Shown here piece after piece: positions 22,101 to 33,385 of a DNA stretch of 64,000 bases. Position 1 is the stretch's first letter. Each line of letters begins with the position of its first letter. The position numbers and the translations under genes were made by a program. Source of the DNA: Archegozetes longisetosus (lineage: Eukaryota; Arthropoda; Arachnida; Sarcoptiformes; Trhypochthoniidae); contig JAEMBT020000019.1 in NCBI GenBank assembly GCA_018873245.2, positions 62,001 through 126,000 of the forward strand, in the 5' to 3' direction. The notes beneath the pieces are model-generated. The model was not told where the DNA came from, made no database searches, and worked only from the letters and a program-made list of their open reading frames with translations.

Positions 22101-22500
22101 TTTATACCACCAAATGTGCTGCCAATAGCAATCTGCCCAAAGCTTCATTTAAACTCGATTTTCGTCAATTTTGGTATCAGAGAAATTCGGAAATGTTCTA
22201 TCAAATATTGGTCAGTATTGACGATTCCTCGAATTTGAGGTAAGTATTAGTAATAAATAGTTTTATTAGATTAGTCCGAATTTTTAATTTTGTTATTTTT
22301 TTCAGTTAACACTCATCCTCGATGAACATACATTTGATGGCTTTTATAGTAGTCTTTTTGATTTCAATAAAGAAAACATCTCATCAATTGTCAGGAATTT
22401 CGAGCCGCAATATTTCCACTTTTCTTTTTCTCTGCCAAAAGAAGATTTTGAGGAGAAGCGAAAACTCCACGAAAATTTTTTTAACCAATACAATCCGTAG
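19188..22500 (+). pseudogene. Divergent Hsp70-like gene with introns and frame breaks
   Basis: Hsp70 ATPase landmarks appear in order: phosphate-1 loop DLGCGKSCVGIE (near 19365), LIGSE where Hsp70s have RLIGRK (near 19905), SEAILAINYF matching EPTAAALAY (near 20287), phosphate-2 loop LLLDIGHSSINASV (near 20482), GGVDCGGNLV matching GGEDFDNRLV (near 20580), and ITGGGSLEP matching VGGSSRIP (near 21081), then YRSVVTGANLLA (near 21180). Introns with GT-AG ends include 19471-19538, 19783-19843 and others of about 60 bp. Frames slip near 19900 and 20555 and after 21640. There is no ATG in the first exon, so the start is missing or upstream. Key Gly and Asp of the phosphate loops remain, but many consensus residues are changed. 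A Lys-rich insert (RAKSPSKKKRHKDEE) is unusual. The C-terminal part (to about 22500) does not resemble a standard substrate domain. Host gene copy, degrading or badly sequenced. Confidence 0.65.
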
Positions 22501-22803
22501 TCCTTAACTTGTATCTTCACTTTTTTGCCTTGGATAATTGTTTTATAATTTTTTGTATATTTTTCAAATTCCATTTATATTTGACACACTTATTTTATTA
22601 TTATTACCAATCTTTAATAATATTAAAAATACCATTTGGTACAAGCTCATGTCCGAATTTTTCAATTCTTTACTCATGATGTGTATAACCATTGATTCAA
22701 TTTCATTTTTCGAAAGAAAACAAATCTTATTGGCACCGTCTCGTTTTAACAGTTCATCTTGTCTTGCAATTTAAATTGTATAATAAGTACGTCGCTACCT
22801 GTG
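22501..22803. other. Gap between Hsp70-like gene and minus-strand gene
   Basis: AT-rich; no gene supported. Confidence 0.4.
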
Positions 22804-23543
22804 CTATAAGTAAACTAATTTGATTATTGAGTTTTGACAGTATTTCTTCAGCTTTTTCCTTGTTAATAGTTTGTTCTCAAAGCAATCTACCAGTTGTTTT
22901 CTCGTTTGTTTAATTTTTTCAATATACGAATTATATTTCTTTGTCGCGATTTTTATGGATATATCTTCCAATATTTTTTGTGAATAATATACACTTTCTG
23001 TGGTTATTTTAAACATGTTCATTATATGATATATCATATGGCTATGGAAATGTAGCTGTCTGTTAAATTTTTCATTTGTTGATGTCAATAAAGCATAATA
23101 TTTTTCAAATTGTAGTATTTTCATTGTCTTGAGTAATAGTAGTACTTCATTTAATTTTGCCGACTTCAAGTTTAACTTTTCAAAGTTGTTTGTCTTGAGT
23201 AGATCAAGCAAGACTGAGCTATAGACGTTAAATACTTGACTCAACTTCTAAAACCGATTGCCTGTTGATTATGTTTATCTTTGGAATTACTTTTGTCGAG
23301 TGAAGATAATCAATTTTATAAAATTCCTTGTCACAATTATTCTTGCCAATTGTAAATTTTAAAAGAAATTCAACATAGCTTAAGTTTAGCGTATCATAAT
23401 AGATTGCCAGAGTTTGTACCGTTATGTTCAATTCTCTTAGAAAGCTCAAAGGTACAATGTTTTGATTACCACAAATCACTGGCAGCCAATGTAAGTATTT
23501 CTTACTTTTATCTTCCTTACGTTTTTCCGAAAGTACTTGTCCA
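22804..23543 (-). pseudogene. Unidentified minus-strand gene, 3' part
   Basis: Two open frames, 23228-23543 and 22804-23244, join with one frame slip. The protein is Leu/Lys/Asn-rich and helical (LNLKSAKLNEVLLLLKTMK; YIEKIKQTRKQLVDCFENK), with a basic C-terminus. It continues upstream across the Mutator-like transposon: the frame before the element (NYNGQ, at 30087-30110) resumes here as VLSEKRKEDK once one copy of the TTGTCCA duplicate is removed. I recognise no family. The whole gene spans 22804 to about 33385. Confidence 0.55.
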
Positions 23544-23790
23544 CGTAGCACGTCTTTGCTTCCAAAACATTTACTTCCAGCACATTACTTCCAATACGTC
23601 TTTACGTCCAATGAATAAATACAGTTAGTTCAAAATGTTCAATGAAAATTTGAAAATAAATTCAAAGTGAAATCAACAGAATCAAACGGGTTTGATGTGA
23701 AAATAACTAATATTTCCTTATATTTTACTGAATTTCACCTGATTGAGATGAGCTCTAATGAATAACATTGAATCCTTACGAGATGTGTAA
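23544..23790. repeat. Left terminal inverted repeat of the MULE
   Basis: Begins with CACGTCTTTGCTTCC-type subterminal motifs and stays similar to the reverse complement of the right end through TTGAATCCTTACGAGAT, then diverges. 23791-25210 is AT-rich noncoding element interior. Confidence 0.75.
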
Positions 23791-25210
23791 TTCATTAAGC
23801 ATTAAGAATTCTATATAATTTTATTGGATTAGATTGCATTAATTATATTTCATGTAATATATATGAATTGTGTGATTCTGCACAATTCAGTTAAATTTCA
23901 CTGAACTCTGCTTGCAAACTTCAAACTTTCTCAATCTACAATCTACAACCCTTTATCGAATTAATCTTATTTACAATGAATAAAGTTGTAATATTCTAGC
24001 TCTTTTTGAATTATTTAGCAGGACACTATTGGTTTAAGGGTAAATTGCGAAAAATTTATAACTATACAACTAATATTTGATAGAGAATTTGATGAACTTT
24101 GATTTTTATAAATTCTTAAAACAAGCTAAAGAAATGTGTACTTCTCTTCATAACTTCAATTTTGAAATTTGTTTGCGAGATTAATTGTCACAAATTGTTG
24201 ATAATAGCTTACTTATTCAATATTATGGAATATTAATGTATTAGACGATTCGCTTAATTTAAAAATAAACCCATTCTTTTTCGGCAACAAGATATAAAGG
24301 CGTTAGTCGAAATATTAGCCTTTTGAAAAGCTTTTAAAATTTAAAAGGCTTATAGAAGTCTAAGATTTAAATCCTCATGACTGAAATTTAATCATTATAA
24401 CCAACTTGTCCGAAACGCTTATAATCAAATTTTTCATCATGATCAGCCTGTGTACGAAAGACGAGAGTAGAAATAGAAAAATAAAGAATTAGGTTCATAA
24501 AAATTATACTTGCGATAAAATATTAATTCACGAATAAAATATAGTAGGATTCGAATATGTAATCAAAATTTTTATATAGAATATTAAATTGAAAAATTTG
24601 ATTCTGTTAGCAATTATTTTCTGAAATATTTACAAGTTTCAAAAAATAGAAACATGCATTTTCATTAAAATTTTAATAGTTATAGTTATAAAACTTTCAC
24701 TAATTCATAGATTACAATAGTTTTTATTTATAAATCATAAAGAATAAAAATAATTTATTTTCTAAACAAAATTTAATTTAATTTTTTCATTTTGAGTCTA
24801 AATTACAACTTGAAACTCGATAAATATTGAAAATTTAAATAATTATTTAGAATTAGTTATAATGTAAAATTTGAAAAAAAAACTAAGTTGATTCATCTAA
24901 AATAAAATTTGTCTTATAATATGAAATCAATTATTTTATTGAATTTAGTATGTTAAAATAGATTAAAAAGTTTAGAAAATTTTCTTTAAAATATCTTAAT
25001 TAATTGAAATTTTGCATATAGGTTTTTATTGAACTTTTAAAATCTATTTATATAGCATTGAATATAGATTTAAAAACTAAAATTTCTTTCTACTCTCTAA
25101 TTTATACTTGATAATTAGATTGAAAATTAATGAATATATTCCGCATCGATTAATGGGTTATATACTCACACATGCTCACTCCTTTGTACGTATAAATAGT
25201 CTCACATTGG

Positions 25211-25763
25211 AGTTTTGAAAGCGATTGGTGGGAATACCAGTTGAAATCGTTTGAAATTCCACAATCAATGTATTTTAATTACTAAAATCGACAAATTAGC
25301 CGCCACTCGGACTATGATCATAATTAAATAAACGATTGATTAATTAATAATGAAGCAATGCAACCATTAAAAAATGTTTAGAGCAGTTTGAACGTGAGCG
25401 TTTTAGAAAAGAGTTCTGTACTGATTCGCAATGATTCGCAAACTCTTATTACAAAGATGTAACGTTGCAAAAATTGAAGAACTCATTATTAGTTTATTTA
25501 ATTTAAGTTTAATAAGTTCGTGAGCTTTGTAATAAAATTTTGTGAATCCGTACAGAGGTCTTTTTTAACACTCATGTTCACATTGTTCTAAACTTTTAAA
25601 AAATGTTTCCATTGCTTCATTATTAATTAACTGATTAATCGCCAATCTAATTAGGATCATAGTCCTAGTGGCGGCTAATTTTTCGATTTTAGTAATTATT
25701 ATACATTAATTGTGGAGTTTCAAACGATTTTAAATGGTATTCCCACCAATCGCTTTCAAGACT
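25211..25763. mobile_element. Foldback-type MITE with ~240-bp arms inside the MULE
   Basis: Left arm starts AGTTTTGAAAGCGATTGGTG and the right arm ends with its near reverse complement (CACCAATCGCTTTCAAGACT). Arms also share AATTAGCCGCCACT and TAATAATGAAGCAATG. No coding capacity. I could not define the target duplication. 25764-26329 is AT-rich with nothing further seen. Confidence 0.75.
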
Positions 25764-26329
25764 CTTTTATCAGCAAAAATTTTATGCAAAATATGAATAA
25801 TTTGTTTTTCATTCAACTTATAACATGCTTGTTACACAAAAGAGTTCGACTTTTTGAAAAACAAAATTTTATTAATGAATAATTAGTTTGAAAAGATATA
25901 GTGATAAGCATTTAGCGACGAACCGATGATTATATTACTAACTTGGTTTCACGAGAAAAATTGCATATTAGTCAAGCCCTTCATGATTTTTATAGAGAAC
26001 GAAGGCTACACTTCGACTAACCACTAGATTTAGGTATTTATACATAAATCATTGCAGACATTGTTAAACTAGTAATTCATAAAACAAATAATATTTTCTG
26101 TGAAATTCAATTTTTCATTCAATTATCATAGCTATCTTTAATATTTTAATTTTTTGATAATTCAACGAACATCTAAATTCGAATAATAGGGAATCTAAAA
26201 GTGAGTCTATTATCTCTTTTCTAATAGTTCATTAAATGAAAAGATATTTTAATATTTAAGGAAATAAATGGCTCGGTTTATCAAAAGTAAAAATGTAACG
26301 ATCTTCTTATTCATGGCGGTTTCTCATTT

Positions 26330-27630
26330 ATGAAAAGTAGTTATAATAAGAATGAGACTATTATTTATTGGAAATTTACTGAGTATCATAAAAATAAGTG
26401 TACTGGACGATGTTCAACAAAAATTGACAAACTCGATAAATACAATAATAAACATAATCAACTACAAGATCCATTAAAAATTGAAGTTAAATCAGTTTTG
26501 CAAAATATGAAAGGATTAGCGTCGTCAAGTCAATTAACCACACAACAAATTTTAGCTCAATCATCTAGGAATATCGAACCATCTGCACGAGTTAAGTTAC
26601 TATCTACGAACCTCATGAAAAGAACAATAAAAAAGGAAGAAAGACGCATCTGCGCCGCCAGATCCGACGAACCTCTCACATTTGATTTTGCCACCTGAAA
26701 ATCACATTACCACTAAGGGTGAAAAATTTCTCGCTTTCGATAGTGGTCCTGGTGATGATAGAATCATAATATTTGCAACAAACATTTTCTTAAATCAATT
26801 AGCAGGAAGTGATCACTGGCTTGCAGACGGAACATTTAAAGTGGTTCCAAAGTTATTCTATCAGTTGTTTACAATTCATGCGATATGCAATAGTAATGTC
26901 ATACCTGCAGTTTTCGCTCTGATGCCCAATAAACGCACTGTAACCAATATAAGAGTATTGGAAGAACTCAAACAAATAGAACTGGATCTCAATCCAAATT
27001 CTATCATGACCGATTTCGAGTTAGGAACTTTAAACGCATTTGAAAACTCATTTCCCCAAGCTTCACGGAAAAAAGGCTTTTTTCATTTCATGCAGAACCT
27101 ATGGAGAAAGATACAAGAAAATCATGATCTAGCTTACCTATATAAGACAGAATCCGAATTCGCAGCTAAAATAATACAAATTGCAGCTTTGGCATTTGTA
27201 CCGGAAGAAGTTGTTGTTCGATCGTTTGAAACATTAGTTGCTGATGAATTTTTCACAAATAGAGATTTTACTGAGAGAATTTTTAAGCTATTTCGAATCT
27301 AATTACATTGGGGCAATCTATCTTAATAGACGTCGTGAACCTCTATATTCTATTTCAGGTTGGAATTGTTATAAATCTGCGAAAGATGGAATTGCCAGAA
27401 CCAACAATTCAGTTGAAAGGCGCCAACAAAAATTCTCAACATTGCTAGGTGCAGACCTTCCAAATATTTGAAAATTTACAACATCATTGAAAGAAGAACA
27501 ATCAATGAATGAAAAGGTATTTAATCAATACGTTGCTGTTATAGATCTTCCACCATCACGCAAGATATACCGAGATGCTACAAAGTATATAAGTAACGTA
27601 GTTGGAGATAACGAAAAAAGAAATATTTAG
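26330..27630 (+). pseudogene. MULE transposase with FLYWCH-type N-terminus, broken
   Basis: Three frames in sequence. 26330-26698 holds a FLYWCH-like zinc finger remnant (IIYWKFTEYHKNKCTGRC) and a helical linker. 26682-27302 holds the MULE DDE core, with WLADGTFKVVP (first Asp) and IMTDFELG (second Asp), and FFHFMQNLWRKIQ as the region before the Glu. 27238-27471 continues with a C-terminal part (NNSVERRQQKFS) and a further stretch in frame after a stop. Frames slip near 26690 and 27295. This enzyme class cuts and rejoins the transposon ends. The family is common in arthropods and often domesticated, but here the breaks and the TIR setting point to a dead transposon gene. Confidence 0.75.
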
Positions 27631-27639
27631 GATTATTTG

Positions 27640-28602
27640 AGAGACATTGCCTATAATCTCGATTTAAATCTATGAAAAATCTTGACGAATCTAATTATCA
27701 GATATATGAGGTTTGTAGATTATTTATATGAATAATGATTTTAATATTATCAGAGTGACCAATTTGACTTTAATCATTTTGAAAAATATTTTAATTCATT
27801 TATTATCATTGTAAATTGTATTTTTACATTCTTGATTTTATAATTTTAAAAATCTGGTATAAATTAGAATGGTACTATATAGTACAACTCACTTCAAAGT
27901 AAATCAAGAATCATTTATGATTTTCAAATTAAAATGAATTCCAATCATATCTTAAATTAAGTAAATTCAGTAATAATTGGTGCTATTACTTAAGTCCAGT
28001 CCCATTCCATAAGTAAAATCAATCAGAACTGATTTCAATTTATTAATATTTGGTTTGATACATCAGAATTCAATACAGTTTCGAAATTAGAAAATTTCAG
28101 CAAAGTTTATCCAATTATATAAGAAATTAACATTATATACTCTAATCCAGTAGAATTTCCTAAAATTCATTCGAATTTAGTATAATTCTGTAGAGTTCAG
28201 CAAGATTCAGATAAATCGAACATTAATTATTACAATTTACTATAATTTAGTGGTATTCGTTAAGATTCAATATAGTTCGGTGAAAATTAGATATATTCAG
28301 CGAAATTATCCCTGTTCTTAAAAAATATGCAAGATATGTTCCAAAATAATAGAATTTATCTTGATTCATTAGAATTTTGTGTGCTTAATTTGGATTGATG
28401 TTAATTTAGTTGACTTCAATAAAATTCTGCATTATGTGCAAACCGCATATAATTTGATAGAGTACACTATAAATCATTTCAATTTAATAAGATTTAGTAC
28501 GATTTAGTGGAATATAATGAAATACATATCTTGTAAGGATTCAATATTATTCATTAAAGTTCATCTCAATCAGGTAAATTTCAATAAAATATAACGAAAT
28601 AT
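27640..28602. repeat. Degenerate short repeats, right interior of the MULE
   Basis: No gene. From about 27960 on, loose repeats of about 20 bp built on AATTTAGTA/ATTCAGTAGA occur in both directions, like the subterminal motifs seen after the left arm. 28535-28602 is right-arm sequence. Confidence 0.5.
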
Positions 28603-29877
28603 TACGGAAGCGTGAATGGTTCACAACTTATTACTCGTAAGTTGTTAATTATCACTTTTTGAATATAAAATCAAATAAATTAGTGAAATTTTAGTTTCTA
28701 TAGCGGCTCAGATTCATTACTTTTGACTTTTGGAATCCTTTTGTATATTAATATCATACTGTATGATTCGAAAATATTGAATCATCGCCACCATGAAGCC
28801 AGTACACCGTAATTTTCGCACACTTCCCAATAAATCACCAAATGTAAGTAATGACCATTTCAAGCCCAATTGACTAACGAAACCCAACCGATGGCCATTA
28901 CTATATCAGATAACCTCCTGGAGACAAACAATGACCATTTTCAGCACAGATGAACTTCGGAAGGCTAACGATGGCCATTTTCAATTTAAGTGATCTACGG
29001 GAAGCAATCGATGACTATTTCCATATCAGATAACCTGCGGGTACCAATCGATGAACATTTCATATTCAGATAATCTACGGGAAGTAATCAATGACCATTT
29101 CCATATCAGATGACCTGCGGGAACCAATCGATGACCATTTCATATTCAGATAATCTACGGGAACAAATCGATGACCATTTTAACTTTAGTTAAACTATGA
29201 AATGTAGCCAATAACCATTTTTAATTGAGACAGTCTACAGCAAGTAACTGAAATCACTAGATTCAGTGAAAACTCATTTATAGCTTGTGATTCGAATATC
29301 TTGAATCTTCGTCTTTATAAACATTACTGAGACACTTAGGGATGAACTATAACCAAAGTTTTAAAAAATGTTTGATCAAATGTCAAATTGTTTTTTCACA
29401 CAAAATATTAGTCTGAGTCAGGTTCGATGCAATTATTATAGACTAATTTGATGCTCAAACCATTCAGAAATAATACTGATAGCAAGCTTATAAACTATAT
29501 TCAAATCAATGCTTTCATACTAAAGACACTTAATTTAAAATTGGTTTTATCAATTAATTGATACAAAGAAATAAATTGTTCATTAAGTGATCAATAATGA
29601 AATAATTCATAAATAAATTCAAACTCATGACAGAAGATAGCAAATACCATTAAAGATTAAATAAATTATTAAATATTTTCCTCATGTCTTATTACATCCG
29701 AAACCGAAGATAGCCGCTTTTTTGTGCTAAAGGAATAGGAATACTAGAACTGACAATTTGTATCGAGGACCGCAATAGAAACTAAAATTTCACTAATTTG
29801 TTTGATTTTATATTCAAAAAGTGATAATTAACTTACAAGTGAAAAGTGACAAGTTGTGAACCATTCACGCTTCCGTA
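28603..29877. mobile_element. Non-autonomous DNA transposon with a minisatellite core
   Basis: Ends are inverted repeats of about 95 bp (TACGGAAGCGTGAATGGTTC on the left, its complement on the right). It is flanked by an exact 6-bp duplication AAATAT (28597-28602 and 29878-29883) and splits the right arm of the MULE. No coding capacity. Its centre is the 40-bp minisatellite listed separately. Confidence 0.85.
28845..29245. repeat. 40-bp minisatellite, about nine diverged units
   Basis: Unit consensus starts ATCGATGACCATTT and contains ATATCAGATAA then CTACGGGAA. The central units are exactly 40 bp; outer units are more diverged. It is not a CRISPR array: units are contiguous, without unique spacers. 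Confidence 0.8.
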
Positions 29878-30086
29878 AAATATAGCTCATACAGTTATTT
29901 TCACACCAAACCAATCAATTTTGTTGATTTCAGTTTGAATTTATTTTAAAGTTTTCATTGAATATTTTGGAACTAACTGTATTTAGTCATTGGACGTAAA
30001 GACGCATTGGAAGTGAAGACGTTGGAACTAATGTGCTGGAAGTAAAGACGTTGGAAGTAAATGTTTTGGAAGTAAAGACGTGGAAC

Positions 30087-31394
30087 CTTTGTCCATTATA
30101 ATTTCCCTCAATTATATCTACATTTCTTTCTCTTTTGAGATTAATTTGTTGGTCAATTGTCTCACTAGAGTAGAACAGTTTACCCGTTTGAAAATCATTT
30201 ATGCTCACATTAGTTGATATTGAATACGGAAATTCGTTGATGTCACTTTTCAATTCTGACTTTGAATCATTAGCTGTACTTTTTAAACATTTTTGAATGG
30301 CATATAACAAAACCATATCTGGTTTCGATGCAACACTCTCAAAAGTAATTGCATCGATAAAATCTTCGCTACAATTTAGATTGGTGTCCAATTTCTTATA
30401 ATTTTCCATATACACCGAAAAGTTTATTTGGCCAAATGTCTCCCTAATATATTGCTGATTAATCAACAATAGTTTTATATCTTCCATATAGAATACTTTG
30501 TTCAATTTACTAGAAGTTTTGTAGAATACATCTTCATTAATTTCAACAATCCAGTTACTTGACAAGTATTCGTGTAGTTTCCTTTTATCGAAAATGTATT
30601 TATCTGACAGGTCCCAATTTTTATAGGATATCATGCTCAAGGGAGAACAAAACTGTGTATTGATGATGTATTTGTCTTCATTCATATTGAACATCGAAAA
30701 TAAGACCTAACATTCCTACAGAATACAATTTATTACATAATATTCATTTATTTCTGGTGTCAGTTTCCCAATGTAAAAATCACACTTTTCAAATAAACTG
30801 CCTATAAATTTCTTCAAAATTTTCAGACTCTAGAACCAGTCTTTCTGGATTAGATCAATCTTTATAACTATATTCAAAATTATTGTGTAGTTATTCACGA
30901 TGTCATAGGACATGTTGTGAGAATATTGAAACTGCTTAAAGATGTCAATATTCGTTAGGATTGTCAGACTATAAATCTCACTTAAGTTAAAACACATGGC
31001 CAAGTTAATTTTTGCACGGTTAACTGAATTCAAATTCCTATTCTGTATGATTACATCGAACGAGATTCTCTTCTCGTGACTAATCTTCCCATTGTCGACT
31101 AGTAGACTTAAATTTAATATTTGTAAGATCCGTTCATTGTAGTTTTTCGTACTATTCACTGCTCTAAGAATGGAAAATATTTCTGTGAGATAATTGTTTT
31201 GCAAACTTTCATTTGTCCAAAGTGGGCCATTATTTGGTTTCAAGTATATTATGTGTTTGCCAACTCTTGGATCAATGTCGTCGTACATGCAATACATTAC
31301 TAGCATCTCGAAATATATCAACTTGACAATTGGAATGTTTCAGACAGGTTTTCATGTAACATATGCAATCGTTGAACAGATGACAGGATAAGCA
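30087..31394 (-). pseudogene. Unidentified minus-strand gene, middle part
   Basis: Open frames 30830-31321 and about 30087-30694 in sequence, with a stop or possible intron between (30695-30829). The protein is Asn/Ile/Leu-rich with no recognised motif; segments such as MYDDIDPRVGKHIIYL and LNLSLLVDNGKISHEKRISF look folded, not random. The last ~30 residues of the 29987-30694 frame read into the MULE end and are not native. Upstream it continues across the hAT element, with one slip near 31335. Unidentified; possibly a host gene unique to this lineage. Confidence 0.5.
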
Positions 31395-31402
31395 TCTCTG
31401 TG

Positions 31403-32296
31403 TAGTGAAGAGCATTGGTCCGAAATCTTGAGCTTCAAGCTCGAGCTTCTATAAGCGCAGCTCAAAATTGTTGAGCTTTGAGCTGCGCTTCTGTCAAATT
31501 TGGCCTGAGCTGCGCTTGTACTAAGAAGCTTGGGTCCAAACTGCGAGCTGCGCTGCTGAGCTTATGTTAAAAATTAAAAATTAAAATAATGAGTAGTAAT
31601 CTTTGTAACAAGTATTTATTTCAAGTTATAATGAAGTATTTGCGCAAAAATATATGAATATTGATCGTAAAGTTTGAACAATGAATTCAAATTTCGACAT
31701 CTGTGTCACCTATCAATGATTGTGAGTCTTCTGATTGTATTTCACTTTCTTGTAAAGTCATGTTAGAAACAGCTTCAAACAAAAATTTTCTCTTATATTG
31801 AATAATTATCAAAAATAACTTGAGATTATCTTATTTTGAATATAAAAATATTTAATCAGTGAATAGAAATAACATTACTTTTAAGGCCTTAAAACTTTAT
31901 TAATTCTTTCTTCAAATAAACAGTTACTGCACTAAATTTCAGTTTAAATTGAAATTTATTTTGAAAACAATGATTCATAATTCAGAAATGCATCTCATCA
32001 TTCAATTCCATAGATCTAATTTAATATCTAATTTTCTAACATACGAGAAGCAATTCAACAATCATTGCTATTTTACAGTGAATACTGCTTTTTGCTTTAT
32101 TAAATAAGTTGGCTTCAAATGAGCTGAGCTCGAAGCTCAACAACTTGAGCTTGAGCTTGGGCTTGAGCTGCGCTTCTTCATCATAGCACGAGCTTGAAGC
32201 TCGAGCTTATAAGCTCGAAGACAGCTAAAATTGAGCTTCAAGCGCAGCGCAGCTCAAAGCGCAGCTCAGCTCAAAGCTACCTTATGCTCTTCACTA
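31403..32296. mobile_element. hAT-family non-autonomous element (894 bp)
   Basis: 13-bp terminal inverted repeats (TAGTGAAGAGCAT and complement) and an exact 8-bp duplication TCTCTGTG (31395-31402 and 32297-32304), both diagnostic of hAT. Both subterminal regions are packed with AGCTCGAGCTT/GAGCTGCGCTT motifs in both directions. The centre may keep a short minus-strand transposase remnant (SEIQSEDSQSLIGDTD near 31700). It interrupts the unidentified minus-strand gene. Confidence 0.92.
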
Positions 32297-33385
32297 TCTC
32301 TGTGGACAAAACTTCGCTAATATTTCCCAAGTTACAGTCTACCTTGATAATTTGAAATTTCTGGAAAAAATTCTCTTCCAATTTAAACTTGTTCTTTAAA
32401 TCTAATAAAATGTCTGTTCTCTTCATGTCCCTGTCAATTTCATCGTCAATATGAATCAGATTGTTCATTTTCGACAAGTCATAAAGACTTTATTAACTTG
32501 TAAATTTTCCCTTCATAGATGTCTAAGACGACAAGCAAGTTTGACTTTCCCCCACAAATTTCTCTAAAGTTTTTAATGTTAGATTGTAGCGTAACTTTTG
32601 TTACACAATCTTTATTAATATTCGGATAGTTATCTGACTTTTTTTTCAATATTTATTGTGGGTCTCCATATGACTGTATTGTCTTGATTTAGGATTTGTG
32701 GTATCTCATCATTGCATTCAAATAGATTCCTATTGAATAATTCTTTCATTTCGAAGAAAAGTTGTTTGCCTCAGATTCCTATTACTTCTCGCTTCGGTTA
32801 TTGGTCGAAATAAGTACAATAGTACTGCTACAATAAACGAAACAATCACCACGATTGAATTGAAGCTATTTGACGTTAGTCTGGATTTTTTTTCGCTTAA
32901 TATAGGGCTTCAGATCAACTGATTAGAATAGTTTACTGCGCAATAAAGTTGATAAGTTTTCCAATTCTTTTATAGAATCTGATAAGTATATTGTTTCTCC
33001 CGTCAATCCATTATACCAAAAGTGATAGATTGTTGTATTGTCTTTAATTAGATAAAATATCCATCGTCGGTGTTGTTTGGTAGAAAATTTATAAAAAATA
33101 GGTTAGAAAATTTGCTACCACTTTAGAATCTGTTTCCAAAAGGAAAGTTTCCAAATATAAATAATTTATCTCAATAGTTCTTTGGTTATTTTTGTTTATC
33201 CAAAGAAAGGCTTTTGTGTCAACTATTAGGTTTAAAAGTTTGTTATCTGATTTAATAATACTTTTCATAAGTTCTGCAGTGGATATAAATTGAATAAACT
33301 TGCCAGTTATTATATTGCTACTTGATTCGACAAGTTCTCTTTTACTATTTATCATGGATCCAAGACTTGAAACGCCGCATGTCAA
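32297..33385 (-). pseudogene. Unidentified minus-strand gene, 5' part with a membrane segment
   Basis: Begins near 33355 (ATG, MINSKRELVES) and reads left with at least three slips or introns: 33089-33385, then a segment near 32930-33085 (RWIFYLIKDNTTIYHFWYNG), a hydrophobic span near 32820-32870 (SIVVIVSFIVAVLLYLF), then VTLQSNIKNFREICGG and LVVLDIYEGKIYKL near 32520-32600, then 32277-32477. The downstream frame is rejoined across the hAT duplication (GNISEVLSTE). The ectodomain-membrane-tail layout suggests a type I membrane protein at this end, or two adjacent genes. No family recognised. Confidence 0.45.

Larger units (their letters stand above)
23544..30086 (+). mobile_element. Mutator-like (MULE) DNA transposon, about 6.5 kb
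   Basis: Long terminal inverted repeats: 23544-23790 pairs with 28535-28602 plus 29878-30086. The right arm is split by a later insertion. Ends contain repeated TTTACTTCCA motifs. Flanks share TTGTCCA (23537-23543 and 30089-30095), 7 certain bases of a probable 9-bp duplication (ACTTGTCCA and CTTTGTCCA). It encodes a MULE transposase (26330-27630) and lies inside an open frame of a minus-strand gene that resumes across it. Confidence 0.75.

Noticed and set aside
28845-29245. Possible CRISPR array
   Set aside because: Contiguous 40-bp units without spacers, in eukaryotic DNA, inside a transposon.
32297-33385. Minus-strand gene as an endogenous viral envelope
   Set aside because: A membrane span and tail are present, but no fusion peptide, furin-type site or Cys pattern is visible.
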